NCBI GenBank assembly: GCA_021776805.1
Contig: JAJFFD010000076.1
Coordinates: forward strand, 1 to 59,159
From: Planctomycetota bacterium
GTDB lineage: Bacteria > Planctomycetota > UBA1135 > UBA2386
Direction of reading: 5' to 3'
DNA length: 59,159 nucleotides
Shown piece by piece: positions 42,857 through 51,939 of this stretch (position 1 is the stretch's first letter; every line of letters starts with the position of its first letter). The notes beneath the pieces were generated by a model that was not told the origin of the DNA, ran no database searches, and worked only from the letters and a program-made list of their open reading frames with translations. A program made the position numbers and the translations under genes.

Positions 42857-43725
42857 TGGTCAGCCCCTCGCAAACTGGCAAGTATCTGTCCCTGATCAAG
42901 TTCTCGCACTCGGTCTTCGCTCTGCCATTCGCCTTGATGGCCTATCTGCTGGCGACGGGCGGAGAGCTCCGGCCGCAGGTTTTGGCCCTCGTGGTCTTGG
43001 CCATGGTTGCAGCGAGATCGGCGGCGATGGCCTACAACCGATTCGCGGATCGTGAGTTGGACGCCGCCAATCCGCGTACGGCCGGTCGGGAGATTCCCAG
43101 TGGTCAGGTCAGCCCTGCAGGGGCTCTGCTTCTGACTGTGCTCGCCTCGCTGGTCTTCATCACCAGCACCTGGTTCCTTGGCGGCGCCTGCTTCTGGCTG
43201 TCCTTCCCCCTGCTGGCCTTTCTCCTCGGCTACAGCCACAGCAAGCGTTTCACCGCATGGTCTCATCTTTGGCTGGGGATCGCCCTGGGTTTGTCTCCGC
43301 CGGCAGCCTGGTTGGCGGCAGAAGGCGGTGAGGTTGGTCTCAGCATCCTGCAACCCCTGGTTCTCGGACTTGGCGTGAGCCTCTGGGTCGCCGGTTTTGA
43401 CATCCTCTATTCCTGCCAGGATGAGGACTTCGACCGGAACTACGGTCTGCACTCTCTGCCTGTCCGTATCGGTCGGACTGCTGCCATGCGCTTGGCCAAG
43501 TTTTTCCACATCGGCGCGGTGCTCTGCTTTGCCGGCTTCGGCTTCGTGGTCGGCCTCGGCCCCATCTACCTCTCAGGGGTCACGCTCTGCGCTGGCTTCC
43601 TTGTCTACGAGCACCGCTTGGTTTCTCCTGGCGAGCTCGGGCGCATCGGGGCTGCCTTCTTTACCATGAATGCCATCGTCAGCCTGGTCCTGATGAGCTT
43701 CGCAGTCCTCGATCTCTACCTCTGA
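42856..43725 (+). CDS. UbiA-family polyprenyltransferase, probably MqnP type
   Basis: A 289-residue membrane enzyme with about 8-9 helices. LIKFSHSVFALPFALMAY is typical of the UbiA/MqnP subgroup. The two Asp-rich motifs are in AYNRFADRELDAANPRTAGREIPSG (NxxxDxxxD) and in YSCQDEDFDRNYGLHSLPVRIG (DxxxD). It transfers a polyprenyl chain to an aromatic acid in the membrane. With UbiX- and MenG-type neighbours I favour the futalosine menaquinone pathway; 4-hydroxybenzoate prenylation for ubiquinone is the alternative. Confidence 0.85.
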   Translation: MVSPSQTGKYLSLIKFSHSVFALPFALMAYLLATGGELRPQVLALVVLAMVAARSAAMAYNRFADRELDAANPRTAGREIPSGQVSPAGALLLTVLASLVFITSTWFLGGACFWLSFPLLAFLLGYSHSKRFTAWSHLWLGIALGLSPPAAWLAAEGGEVGLSILQPLVLGLGVSLWVAGFDILYSCQDEDFDRNYGLHSLPVRIGRTAAMRLAKFFHIGAVLCFAGFGFVVGLGPIYLSGVTLCAGFLVYEHRLVSPGELGRIGAAFFTMNAIVSLVLMSFAVLDLYL

Positions 43726-43750
43726 CTGGCCCGAAAGGCGAATCCAGAGC

Positions 43751-44845
43751 ATGGCAATTCCGAATCCTGAGCGCGAACTGACCCGTCTCAAGCAAGTGCT
43801 GAGCAAGAAGCAGCCTGGCCTGGTACTGCTGATGGGTGGCAGTGAGTTCTTTCGTGGCGAAGCCTTTGAGTTGGCTCAGACTGCCATCCCCGAGAGCGCC
43901 GATTTGCGCGGCAAGGATGGTCGGGAGGATAGTGATGGCAGTGAACTCCAGGACCTCCTCGGCGCCGGCCTCTTCGGTAGTGGCAGCTGGCTCTGCGTGC
44001 GACGGGGTGACCCCTGGCTCAAGCAGCATGGCGCGGAGTTGCAGTCCTATGTGGGCAAGATTGCCAAGGGCTGCGGTCTGGTTCTCGAGATCGGCAAGCT
44101 CGACAAGCGCACCAAGATCGCGAAAGAGCTGAAGGCGCATGGCGAGATCTTCGAGTTCAGGGATCTCTATACCGAACCCTACGATCGCAGCCGCAGCCCC
44201 TTGGAGTCAGAAATGGTCGGCTGGTTGGTGGAGCGTTCCCGTCGAATGCAGGTGCCGGTGAGTCCGGAGGCGGCCTTCCTGCTCATGAGCACTGTCGGTC
44301 AGAACCCCGCCGAACTTCTCGCCGAATTGCGTCGCTTGCAAGATGTCTTGCAGGCAGCAGGCATCGAGACCCGCAAGGCCCTTGGAGCACGGGAGCTCAG
44401 CGGCCATCTCACCATCAGCTTCGAGTCCACTCCATTCGAGTTTGCAGAGGCGCTGTTGGCCTTCGATCGACGTAGGTCGATCCGCTCCCTGCACGCCATG
44501 TATGCGCGCGGCGTGCGTAGCAAGGATGGTACTCGCGTCGAGGCTGGCGGCTTGTTCCCCTTTGTGACCAGCTGGTTGATGCAGAGTCTGGACAAGTTGC
44601 ATCGCGCGCGCTGTCGCCTCGATTCTGGACAGAACATCGAGATGGTCTGTCAAGAGATGGGCGTGCGCGTCTTTGTCGACCGGTTTCGCGAGCAGTTGCG
44701 CCGCAATCCCGAAGCCCGCCTGCGTGCTGGGTTGGGCATGCTCATGGAATGTCAGCGCGATCTGCGGCGAAGCGGTGAAGACCCGGAGCTCCTCTTGGAG
44801 CGTTTCCTCGCCACCTACTTCGGTCAGTCTGAGGAAGTCGCATGA
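43751..44845 (+). CDS. holA: DNA polymerase III subunit delta
   Basis: A 364-residue clamp-loader delta subunit. The order fits HolA: an N-terminal degenerate AAA domain (GLVLLMGGSEFFRGEAFELA), DLLGAGLFGSGSWLCVRRGD, SEMVGWLVERSRRMQVPVSPEAAFLLMSTVGQNPAELLAELRRL and the C-terminal collar region with ARLRAGLGMLMECQRDLRR. It opens the beta sliding clamp with delta prime and gamma/tau. It overlaps mutL by 4 nt (ATGA), putting replication and mismatch repair in one transcript. Confidence 0.88.
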   Translation: MAIPNPERELTRLKQVLSKKQPGLVLLMGGSEFFRGEAFELAQTAIPESADLRGKDGREDSDGSELQDLLGAGLFGSGSWLCVRRGDPWLKQHGAELQSYVGKIAKGCGLVLEIGKLDKRTKIAKELKAHGEIFEFRDLYTEPYDRSRSPLESEMVGWLVERSRRMQVPVSPEAAFLLMSTVGQNPAELLAELRRLQDVLQAAGIETRKALGARELSGHLTISFESTPFEFAEALLAFDRRRSIRSLHAMYARGVRSKDGTRVEAGGLFPFVTSWLMQSLDKLHRARCRLDSGQNIEMVCQEMGVRVFVDRFREQLRRNPEARLRAGLGMLMECQRDLRRSGEDPELLLERFLATYFGQSEEVA

Positions 44846-46599
44846 TTCGCGTGCTGCCGCCGGTCGTGGTCAATCAAATCGCCGCCGGTGAGGTCATCGA
44901 ACGACCGGCTTCGGTGGTCAAAGAGCTAGTGGAAAACAGTCTCGACGCGGGGGCGCGCAGTCTTCGTGTTGAGATCAAAGATGGTGGCCGCGAGCTCATT
45001 CGCATCATTGATGATGGTGCCGGATTCTCTGTGGAGGATCTGCCCCTGGCATTTGTCAGCCATGCGACCAGCAAGCTGGCCGAATTGGGTGATCTTGACC
45101 ACATCGCGTCCTTGGGCTTTCGCGGCGAAGCTCTTGCCTCCATAGGTTCGGTAGCACGCTGCAGCATTCGTTCACGGGTTGCGGGGGAGGACTCGGGCCA
45201 TGAGATCCACTGCGAGGGTGGAGAGCTCTCGACGCCCAAACCCTGTGGTTGTCCGATCGGCACTCAGCTCGAGGTGCGGGAGCTCTTCTTCAACACCCCT
45301 GCCCGCCGCCGGTTTCTCAAGCGTGGTTCTGCCGAGCGGGCTCGCATCCAGGACTTGCTCATGCGCATGTCCTTGATGGACTTGGACCTGGCTCTGATAT
45401 TGAGCGTGGACGATCGCGAGGTCCTCAATCTGCCGAGCGGCGAGAGTCTCGAGGATCGCGTCGCGCGCTGTTTTGGTCGAGAGCTACGCGGGGCACTGAT
45501 CCCGGTGCAGCGCGGTATCGAAGACTATCGCCTCAGTGGTTTCGTCGCGGATCCGGACCTGGCTCGTCGAGATGGAACCCGTGAGCTCTTGTACATCAAC
45601 GGTCGCCTTGCCCGTGACCGAGCCGCACAGCAGGCCATCCGTCAGGCATTTCGGCCCTACTTGATTCATGGCCGCTTTCCGCAGTACTTCTTGATGCTCG
45701 ACCTGCCACCGGACCAGGTCGACGTGAATGTGCATCCAAGCAAGGCGGAGCTACGCTTTCTCCAGGGCCGCCTGGTCTGCGGCATGCTGCATGCGGCTGT
45801 TGCCGAGGGTCTCGCTTCACGAGGACTGGTGCAAACCGAGTCGTCCGGTTCCCTGTCGGTGGCCGAGGGCAAGCCACGTGCACACTCCGGTTTTCCCGAC
45901 TTGCCAAGTGATCTCTTTGCGCGCCCGACTGAGCGCCAGGAACCCTTGCCTCTGCAGAAGAGTGCCACCACTCGCGTAGATGCTGCGCCGAGCGCTGAGC
46001 CGAGTTCGCCCTTCAGCGAACTTGCCGAACGTCAGTTCTTGCAGATCATGGATCTGTACCTGGTCTTCGAGGGTAGGGATGAGATGGTGGTGATCGACCA
46101 ACATGCCCTGCACGAGCGAGTTCTCTACGAAGACTTCAAGGCTCGGCAGGCCGGAAAGCCCGTGCAGGTCCAGCGACTACTCGTGCCCGAAGTCGTCAGC
46201 CTCTCTGCGGGGGATAAGGAATACCTCCTCAGTGCACGTGCGATACTGGCCGAGGAGGGCTTTCTCATCGACGACTTTTCCGGGGATGACCTGGCCATCC
46301 AGGGCATCCCTGCCCTACTCCGCAGGGCGCGACCGGCGGCTCTGCTCGAGTCCTTCTTGCGAGGAGGAGTTGAAGGTGATGCCAGACCGCGAGCGAAGGA
46401 AGCCATTGTCGAGCGCTTCCACTCCATGGCTTGCCGCTCGGCGATCATGGCCGGAGATAGACTCGGCGAAGAAGAGATCCGCAGCCTCCTCTTGGCATCG
46501 CGTGAGCTCGATCATCCTCATCACTGCCCGCACGGACGGCCAACTGTGTTGCGATTCGGGCGTTCCGAATTGGAGCGCTTTTTTCGCAGAAGGGTCTGA
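44842..46599 (+). CDS. mutL: DNA mismatch repair protein MutL with endonuclease motif
   Basis: A 585-residue MutL. GHKL ATPase motifs are LVENSLDAGA, RIIDDGAGFS, SHATSKLAEL and GFRGEALASIGSVARCS; PPDQVDVNVHPSKAELRF marks the transducer domain. The C-terminal domain carries DQHALHERVLYE, the DQHAxxExxxxE endonuclease signature, plus ACRSAIMAGDRL and CPHGRPTVLRFG. This is the nicking type of MutL found in bacteria without MutH. It is coupled to holA by a 4-nt overlap and convergent with infA, with 18 nt between stops. Confidence 0.96.
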   Translation: MIRVLPPVVVNQIAAGEVIERPASVVKELVENSLDAGARSLRVEIKDGGRELIRIIDDGAGFSVEDLPLAFVSHATSKLAELGDLDHIASLGFRGEALASIGSVARCSIRSRVAGEDSGHEIHCEGGELSTPKPCGCPIGTQLEVRELFFNTPARRRFLKRGSAERARIQDLLMRMSLMDLDLALILSVDDREVLNLPSGESLEDRVARCFGRELRGALIPVQRGIEDYRLSGFVADPDLARRDGTRELLYINGRLARDRAAQQAIRQAFRPYLIHGRFPQYFLMLDLPPDQVDVNVHPSKAELRFLQGRLVCGMLHAAVAEGLASRGLVQTESSGSLSVAEGKPRAHSGFPDLPSDLFARPTERQEPLPLQKSATTRVDAAPSAEPSSPFSELAERQFLQIMDLYLVFEGRDEMVVIDQHALHERVLYEDFKARQAGKPVQVQRLLVPEVVSLSAGDKEYLLSARAILAEEGFLIDDFSGDDLAIQGIPALLRRARPAALLESFLRGGVEGDARPRAKEAIVERFHSMACRSAIMAGDRLGEEEIRSLLLASRELDHPHHCPHGRPTVLRFGRSELERFFRRRV

Positions 46600-46617
46600 G
46601 AGAGCGCGCGGACCTTG

Positions 46618-46833
46618 CTAGTTGCGGTAGGTGATGCGGCCGCGACTGAGGTCGTAGGGAGAGACTTCGATGGTCACCGTGTCCCCGGGGAGGATACGGA
46701 TGAAGTGCTTGCGCATCTTGCCGGAGACATGGGCCAGGATGGTGTGCCCATTGTCCATCTCCACCCGAAAACGGGCGCCGGAGAGGGCCTCGACAACTTT
46801 GCCCTGTAGGGTGATCGCTTCTTCTTTCGCCAA
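46618..46833 (-). CDS. infA: Translation initiation factor IF-1
   Basis: A 71-residue OB-fold protein with the full family sequence: [40 protein letters not shown] and [15 protein letters not shown]. It binds the ribosomal A site during initiation. The homologous N-terminus (MAKEEAI) fixes the start at TTG 46833; no ATG or GTG is available there, and the Shine-Dalgarno is weak (AAGGCGAG, distant). A transcription terminator for the gene upstream lies at 46860-46883. Confidence 0.96.
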   Translation of the reverse strand: MAKEEAITLQGKVVEALSGARFRVEMDNGHTILAHVSGKMRKHFIRILPGDTVTIEVSPYDLSRGRITYRN

Positions 46834-46859
46834 ATCGTTCTCGCCTTGGATCCGCGCTG

Positions 46860-46883
46860 AAAAAGGCCCGGACCGGAAGGCCT
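46860..46883 (-). terminator. Intrinsic terminator for the 46946-47788 gene
   Basis: On the minus strand AGGCC, a 10-nt loop containing CCGG elements, then GGCCT is followed by a run of five T. It lies between the secreted protein's stop and the infA start, so infA probably has its own promoter between this hairpin and its start or relies on read-through. Confidence 0.55.
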
Positions 46884-46945
46884 AGCTTAGGCGCCGGCGC
46901 CGCAAAGGCAACAGACTCGCTGGTCCCCGGCCCAGTCCTCGCCGC

Positions 46946-47788
46946 CTAATCCTTGGGTCGGGCCATCTTTTCCTTGGTCAGACCCGGGGCCAGATCGATC
47001 TCGAAGACCTTGACCGTCACGTCCGGCAGCATTCTGCCAATCCCGACGATGCGAAAGCTGGTGAGCCTGGTTGGGAGCATGCGCCCATTCTGCTCGGCGT
47101 AGTCTTCGATCAGCACCAGCTCACCGCTGCTCATGGGAGCCCCCTTATCGTCCAGGGGAACGAGCTGCATGGCCGCCAGCAACTTGTCCTCCGGGTCGAT
47201 CATCATCTTGATGCGCACGCTGGCTGGCTCCTCTTCCAGGGCGTGCATGGGGAAAGATGCCAATTCACCGGAAACGGTGATCAGCTTGCGCATCTTGCCA
47301 CGCGGGGCGTAGGGCAGGGATTCGGTCCGAACCGGGCTCGGTTCTTTCAGGCTACGTAGCACGGCTCCCGGATCTATGAAGCGCAGCAGCTGCTGGGCGA
47401 GTCGGCGGTGCCTGGCCACCTGTGCCCGATCCTCTTGGTATTCCATGCCGCCGAGGGCATGCACGTCATCGCCCACCCGGTCCCAGGCGCCGATGCCATC
47501 CCAGCCACGCTCAATGATCTCGCCTTCCTCTTCGACGCGATAGCGGATCATCCTGGGCGCCAGGTACTGAGCACTCAATTCGATTTCGATGCTGTCCTTG
47601 TCTCGGCCGCGACTTTCGATGCGCAGGATGCCGCTGAACTGATCGAGCTTCTTGGCGTCAGCCCCTGGGCGATGACTCTTGTCCAGCTCCTTGGCCAGGT
47701 CGGAAACCGCCGCCGGTATCTCAGTCTTCTCCTGGCTGGGAATGACCGAAGTCATGAGGACGAAGAACAGTGAGTCGCGGAGATACAT
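46946..47788 (-). CDS. Exported protein of unknown function
   Basis: About 280 residues from ATG at 47788, where a signal peptide begins (MYLRDSLFFVLMTSVIPSQ); the upstream extension to 48094 is a shadow of the divergent peptidase. The mature part is mostly beta with some helical stretches: DQFSGILRIESRGRDKDSIEIEL, ARHRRLAQQLLRFIDPGAVLR, ASVRIKMMIDPEDKLLAAMQLVP, MLPTRLTSFRIVGIG and DVTVKVFEIDLAPGLTKE. This looks like an outer-membrane lipoprotein-sorting or DUF-type fold (LolA/LppX-like tone), but I cannot assign it. Divergent from the M16 pair, with 97 bp between. Confidence 0.65.
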   Translation of the reverse strand: MYLRDSLFFVLMTSVIPSQEKTEIPAAVSDLAKELDKSHRPGADAKKLDQFSGILRIESRGRDKDSIEIELSAQYLAPRMIRYRVEEEGEIIERGWDGIGAWDRVGDDVHALGGMEYQEDRAQVARHRRLAQQLLRFIDPGAVLRSLKEPSPVRTESLPYAPRGKMRKLITVSGELASFPMHALEEEPASVRIKMMIDPEDKLLAAMQLVPLDDKGAPMSSGELVLIEDYAEQNGRMLPTRLTSFRIVGIGRMLPDVTVKVFEIDLAPGLTKEKMARPKD

Positions 47789-47885
47789 GCGGGTCCAGCC
47801 TAGGGGAAGGGATCCGTGCTGCAACGAAACTCGCTGTCCAAGACTCCGCATTGCATGCCGGGCGTCGCAGCCTACCCTTGCAGCC

Positions 47886-49178
47886 ATGACCCAGCAGTTT
47901 GCCGGCTTTCGCCAGGACGAGGTAAACGGAGTGCCGCTGCTCTGGCGCCAGGATCGGCGTTTCAAGACCTTTAGGCTCACGCTCCATGCCAGCCGACCGC
48001 TCGACAGCAGGGCGGCAAGCCGCTCTCTGCTGCCCGGACTCCTGCTCCTGGGCACTGAAAAGGATCCGGATCGCCCAGCGCTTTCGCGCCGCATGGAGAG
48101 TCTCTACGGAGCCGCTGTCTATCCCTCGGCGGTGAAGCTCGGCGAGACTCACAGCTTTCGCCTGGGGCTGGATGCAGTCTCCGGTCGCTTTCTTCCGGGC
48201 CGCCCGGACCAGCTCGGTGAGGGTCTCAGTTTTCTGACCGACTACCTGTCCCGCCCCAGTTTGGAGGGTGGAGGATTTCCCGAGGATCGCTTCGAGCGAG
48301 AGCGCAGCCAGGCAGCCAACGCAGTGCGGGCTCTCGAGGACGACAAGACAGCTTGGGCTCGGCAGCGAGCCTTGACTCTCGCCTGTGAAGGTGAGCCCAT
48401 GGCCATTCCGGAGCATGGTGGCCTCGAGGCGATCGAGGCTCTGCGGCGGCAGGATCCGGAGGAGGCGCGGAAGGACTTTCTCGAGCGTGGCGAGATGTGG
48501 GCAGTTGCAATGGGTGCGATCGATGGCAATGAGCTCATCGACCGCGCCGCCCAGATGCTGCAGGAGTTGCCCGAGCGGCGACCCGAACCCATCCCCGATC
48601 CGGTCGCGGTGGAGAAGCGTGAGCGACGCAGTCTGGTCGAACGTCGCGAGCTGCAGCAGTGCAAGCAGGTTCTTATCATGCGCCAGCCGCGCTGCGAATC
48701 GGTTGAGACCTGGGTGGGAAGGCGACTCTTCTTCAGCATGCTCGGCGGAGGCCCCCACTCGCGACTCTTTCGCGAAGTGCGCGAGAACCAGTCGCTGGCC
48801 TACTACGTCAGCGCCAACGCGGATCGCAACAAGGGCATCGCAGTGGTTCAGCTCGGTCTCGATGAAGAGGCCGCTGAGAAGGCCGAGGCCGAGATCCTTG
48901 CGCAAATCGCCGACCTGCAGGCAGGCAACTTTGAGGAGCAAGAATTGGAAACTGCCAAAGCCGGAATCCTCTCCGGCTTGAAGGCTGTGGATGACTCCAT
49001 TGGCCAGCGCTGTGCCTTCACTTCGGAGCAGTGGTTACAGGAGGCGGATCGGAGTCCGGCACAGCAGGCTGAACTCTACGCCAAAGCGGACAAGGCGCAG
49101 GTTCTCTCCGGAGCACAGGATCTCTGGTTGGACTACAGCTACCTGCTCGCCGGCGAGCAGAAGGGAGCGGCATCATGA
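47886..49178 (+). CDS. M16-family peptidase-like protein without zinc motif (YmfF-like)
   Basis: A 430-residue M16-fold protein from ATG at 47886. RSLLPGLLLLGTEKDPDRPALSRRMESLYGAAVYPS occupies the place of the metalloprotease N-terminal domain, but the HxxEH zinc motif is absent. The C-terminal half has FFSMLGGGPHSRLFREVRENQSLAYYVSANADRNKG, the usual M16 second-domain motif with the conserved R and Y. It is likely the non-catalytic partner of the next gene, as in YmfF/YmfH-type and mitochondrial processing peptidase-type pairs. ATGA overlap with that gene. Confidence 0.85.
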   Translation: MTQQFAGFRQDEVNGVPLLWRQDRRFKTFRLTLHASRPLDSRAASRSLLPGLLLLGTEKDPDRPALSRRMESLYGAAVYPSAVKLGETHSFRLGLDAVSGRFLPGRPDQLGEGLSFLTDYLSRPSLEGGGFPEDRFERERSQAANAVRALEDDKTAWARQRALTLACEGEPMAIPEHGGLEAIEALRRQDPEEARKDFLERGEMWAVAMGAIDGNELIDRAAQMLQELPERRPEPIPDPVAVEKRERRSLVERRELQQCKQVLIMRQPRCESVETWVGRRLFFSMLGGGPHSRLFREVRENQSLAYYVSANADRNKGIAVVQLGLDEEAAEKAEAEILAQIADLQAGNFEEQELETAKAGILSGLKAVDDSIGQRCAFTSEQWLQEADRSPAQQAELYAKADKAQVLSGAQDLWLDYSYLLAGEQKGAAS

Positions 49179-50440
49179 GCGATTTTGAAGTGATCACCGA
49201 TCCGGTTCTTGGCGAGGAGATTTGGTTGACCCGGACCAGCAAGGGACTGCCCCTGCGTGTCCTCCCGAGCCAGCGCTTCGCCGAGATCGCGGCGGTTGTA
49301 TCGATCGGCTATGGCAGTACGGATCTGGGCTTCGACCTGAACGGTGAAAAACGGCGCAGCCCGGAAGGTGTGGCCCACTACCTGGAGCACAAGCTCTTCG
49401 AAGACGAGGATCTGCACGTATTCGAACGCTTCGGTCAGCGCGGTGCGGACGTGAATGCCATGACCGGGTTCACGCGCACGACCTACTACTTCACTGCCAC
49501 GAGCATGCTCGAGGAGAACCTCGATGATCTGCTCACCCTCGTTTCCAAGTTGCACATCACCGACGAGAATGTGGACAAGGAGCGCGGCATCATCGAGCAG
49601 GAGATCCGCATGTACGAGGACTCGCCGGAGTACCGCGGCTTCTTCGATCTGCTGCGTTGCTTCTACGGGGAACACCCGGTGCGCAATCCGGTGGGTGGCA
49701 CGGTCGAATCAATCCAGGGTATCGATGTGGAGGAGTTGACTGCCTGTCATCGTGCCTTCTACCGCACGGGTAACGCCGCCCTAGCGGTAGCCGGCCCGGT
49801 GGATCCGAAGATCGTTCTCGAGTTGGCCGAAGCCTGGGAGCTGCCCGAGGGTGCTGCCCCCGCGAGCAAGTTTCCCGAGGACCTGGCCGCAGTGCGAAGC
49901 GCGAGTGGCCATAGTAAGATGACCGTGGCGCGACCGCGGCTTCTTCTCGGCTTCAAGGATCGGGATCTGCTTACCGATCCCTTGGAGCGTCGGGATAGGC
50001 AGTTACACAGCCAGATCATTCTCGATCGCATCCTCGGTGGCTCCAGTGAGATTCGCGAGGACTTACATCAGCGCGGTCTGTTGGATGATTCTCTCAGCGC
50101 CAGCTACATGGGGGAGCGCAGCTTCGGATTCACCGTGCTGGCATGCGAGACAGAGGAGCCGGAGAAGCTCGCTGGAGTCCTCAAGGAAGTTCTCATGCAG
50201 CCCATGCAGATCGATGAGGAACATCTGGAGCGTGCCCGCCGCCGAGCACTCGGCCAGTATGTGCGGTCCTTCGATTCACTGAGCAGCCTCGCCTTCGGCC
50301 AGGGCGAAGAGGCCTTGGAAGGGATCAAGCCCTTCGCTCTGATCGAAAGGCTGGAGAAGCTGAGCTGCGCGGAGCTGGTGGAGAGACATCGGGAGATGTT
50401 CCGCGAGGATTCGTACGCCATGGTGGTGGTGGGGGGCTGA
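49175..50440 (+). CDS. M16-family zinc metallopeptidase, catalytic partner (YmfH-like)
   Basis: A 421-residue M16 peptidase. The inverted zinc motif HxxEH is seen as His68-Tyr-Leu-Glu71-His72 in EGVAHYLEHKLFED. The third ligand is a downstream glutamate in IEQEIRMYEDSPEYRGFF (most likely Glu143). The second domain has RILGGSSEIREDLHQRGLLDDSLSASYMGERSFGF. With the preceding gene it would form a heterodimeric clamshell that cleaves small unfolded peptides. The start overlaps the previous stop by 4 nt (ATGA). Confidence 0.92.
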   Translation: MSDFEVITDPVLGEEIWLTRTSKGLPLRVLPSQRFAEIAAVVSIGYGSTDLGFDLNGEKRRSPEGVAHYLEHKLFEDEDLHVFERFGQRGADVNAMTGFTRTTYYFTATSMLEENLDDLLTLVSKLHITDENVDKERGIIEQEIRMYEDSPEYRGFFDLLRCFYGEHPVRNPVGGTVESIQGIDVEELTACHRAFYRTGNAALAVAGPVDPKIVLELAEAWELPEGAAPASKFPEDLAAVRSASGHSKMTVARPRLLLGFKDRDLLTDPLERRDRQLHSQIILDRILGGSSEIREDLHQRGLLDDSLSASYMGERSFGFTVLACETEEPEKLAGVLKEVLMQPMQIDEEHLERARRRALGQYVRSFDSLSSLAFGQGEEALEGIKPFALIERLEKLSCAELVERHREMFREDSYAMVVVGG

Positions 50441-50461
50441 GGGGTCAGCCGACGACCTGTT

Positions 50462-51331
50462 CTACAGGCTCTCCAAGCCCCAGGCCGCCAACAGCGCCAG
50501 CGCCAACAACACCGGCGCCACCAAGACCCCAGGCACGCCCCAGTTCATCAGGATGTGCGAGAGGTGCCGGCGATCCGCAGTCCAGGGCGTGTAGCCCAAA
50601 TGCACTCGCATGAGGATCACCTGAGTAAAGTCGAGCGCCAGCAAGCTGCAGGGTGCCAGTGCCATCATCAAACTGCACTCGCCACCCTGGCATGCGCGCC
50701 AGAGACAGGCATAGGCGACACAGATACCCAAGGCCAGGGCGCCCTGGTCCCCCAGGAACAAGACCGGCCGCGGCCAGTTGAAAGGCAGGAAGGCCAGCCA
50801 GGCAAAGCCCAGCATCGCCAACTCGCCATCCAATCCGGACACCCAAAACAGAGCCGCGACTCCCAAACCAGTCGCCAGGCCATCGCAGTTGTCCAAGAAG
50901 TTGAGCGCATTGGCCAGGCAGAAGATCGCGCAGCCAGCCAGGGCCGCAACCTGCCAGGTTATGCCGGTTACTACCTGAACTTCGATCGCCACCAGCACTG
51001 CTGCCAGCAACATGCCCAGTCCCTTGATGCGCCAGCTGATGCCATCGCCCTTCTCCTTATCCCAGTCGTCGTAGAGGCCGACGCCAATCGAGACGAGGAT
51101 GCCCAAGGCCAGGAACTCGCGATCCAGGTACCAGGCGATTGCGACGGACAAGGTTGCCGGCAGCATGCCCGCCATGGGGGTCGGTCGCAGGTGACGCTTG
51201 CGTCCGGCCCCCGGCGCATCCTCCGGTAGCCAGGCGCGCAGGCGACGGTGGCTGATCAGGGCGAACAGGAGGAGAAGGATGCTGGCAGGGAGCACAGCCA
51301 GCGGCATGGGCCACAGCTGTTCCAAGTTCAT
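50462..51331 (-). CDS. Polyprenyl-phosphate sugar-1-phosphate transferase, WecA/MraY superfamily
   Basis: A 289-residue membrane protein with about 9-10 helices; ATG at 51331 overlaps the nadD stop (ATGA). Superfamily motifs in order are KRHLRPTPMAGMLP, GVGLYDDWDKEKGD (the DD pair), ANALNFLDNCDGLATG (N-x-x-D-x-x-DG) and TPWTADRRHLSHIL (HLSHI). It would attach a sugar-1-phosphate to undecaprenyl phosphate, starting a surface glycan. The final histidine motif is more WecA-like than MraY-like. No polysaccharide genes are adjacent; the glycan operon is at 9877-13794. Confidence 0.85.
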   Translation of the reverse strand: MNLEQLWPMPLAVLPASILLLLFALISHRRLRAWLPEDAPGAGRKRHLRPTPMAGMLPATLSVAIAWYLDREFLALGILVSIGVGLYDDWDKEKGDGISWRIKGLGMLLAAVLVAIEVQVVTGITWQVAALAGCAIFCLANALNFLDNCDGLATGLGVAALFWVSGLDGELAMLGFAWLAFLPFNWPRPVLFLGDQGALALGICVAYACLWRACQGGECSLMMALAPCSLLALDFTQVILMRVHLGYTPWTADRRHLSHILMNWGVPGVLVAPVLLALALLAAWGLESL

Positions 51332-51936
51332 CCGCTGTAGAGCCCCGCCAGGCATATGTAGTCGAGTACCGCGGGCTCGAGTTGATCGCTTTGCCGGCGG
51401 ACTGCCAGGTCGGCGCGCACTGCCGTTGCGCTCACCGCGTCCTCCGCCATAGGCAGCAGCCCGCGCAGGAGGTGTTCGCAGTGGCCGGCGTCCAGGCCGG
51501 AGCGAGCCAGGCTACTGGCGTCACAGGGGAAGTCTGCCCGTGGGAAGACCAAGATCTCTGCCAGTTCGAAGAGTCTTGGGTACTCGTGCCAGTGAACGAG
51601 ACCGCCAATGTTGTCACTACCGATCAGCAAGAAGAGGCGCTGCTCATCTGGCAGCTTGCTGCGAAACTCCTCGAGAGTGTTCACCGTGTACGACTTGCCC
51701 GGCCGATGCACTTCGAAGCCGTCCACCTCCACTCGCGGCAAGTCGGCGAAGTTCAGTTGGCACATGCGCAGGCGCTGCTCCGCGCTGGCGATGGCCGTCG
51801 ACTTGATTGGGTGATCACCGCAGGGAAGCACGATGAGGCGATCGAGTTCGCAGACTTCGACCACCTGTTTGGCGATACGCCTATGGCTGCGATGGGGGGG
51901 ATCGAAGGCGCCACCGAAGAGGCAAGTGCCAGCCAT
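51328..51936 (-). CDS. nadD: Nicotinate-nucleotide adenylyltransferase
   Basis: A 202-residue nucleotidyltransferase. The N-terminal GGAFDPPHRSHRRIA is the GxFxPxHxxH motif and VSATAVRADLA the C-terminal SxTxxR motif; GSDNIGGLVHWHEY matches the NadD-type segment. It adenylates nicotinate mononucleotide in NAD synthesis. Three nt separate hisS from its ATG and the stop overlaps the next gene, so hisS-nadD-transferase form one unit. Confidence 0.92.
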   Translation of the reverse strand: MAGTCLFGGAFDPPHRSHRRIAKQVVEVCELDRLIVLPCGDHPIKSTAIASAEQRLRMCQLNFADLPRVEVDGFEVHRPGKSYTVNTLEEFRSKLPDEQRLFLLIGSDNIGGLVHWHEYPRLFELAEILVFPRADFPCDASSLARSGLDAGHCEHLLRGLLPMAEDAVSATAVRADLAVRRQSDQLEPAVLDYICLAGLYSG

Positions 51937-51939
51937 GAT

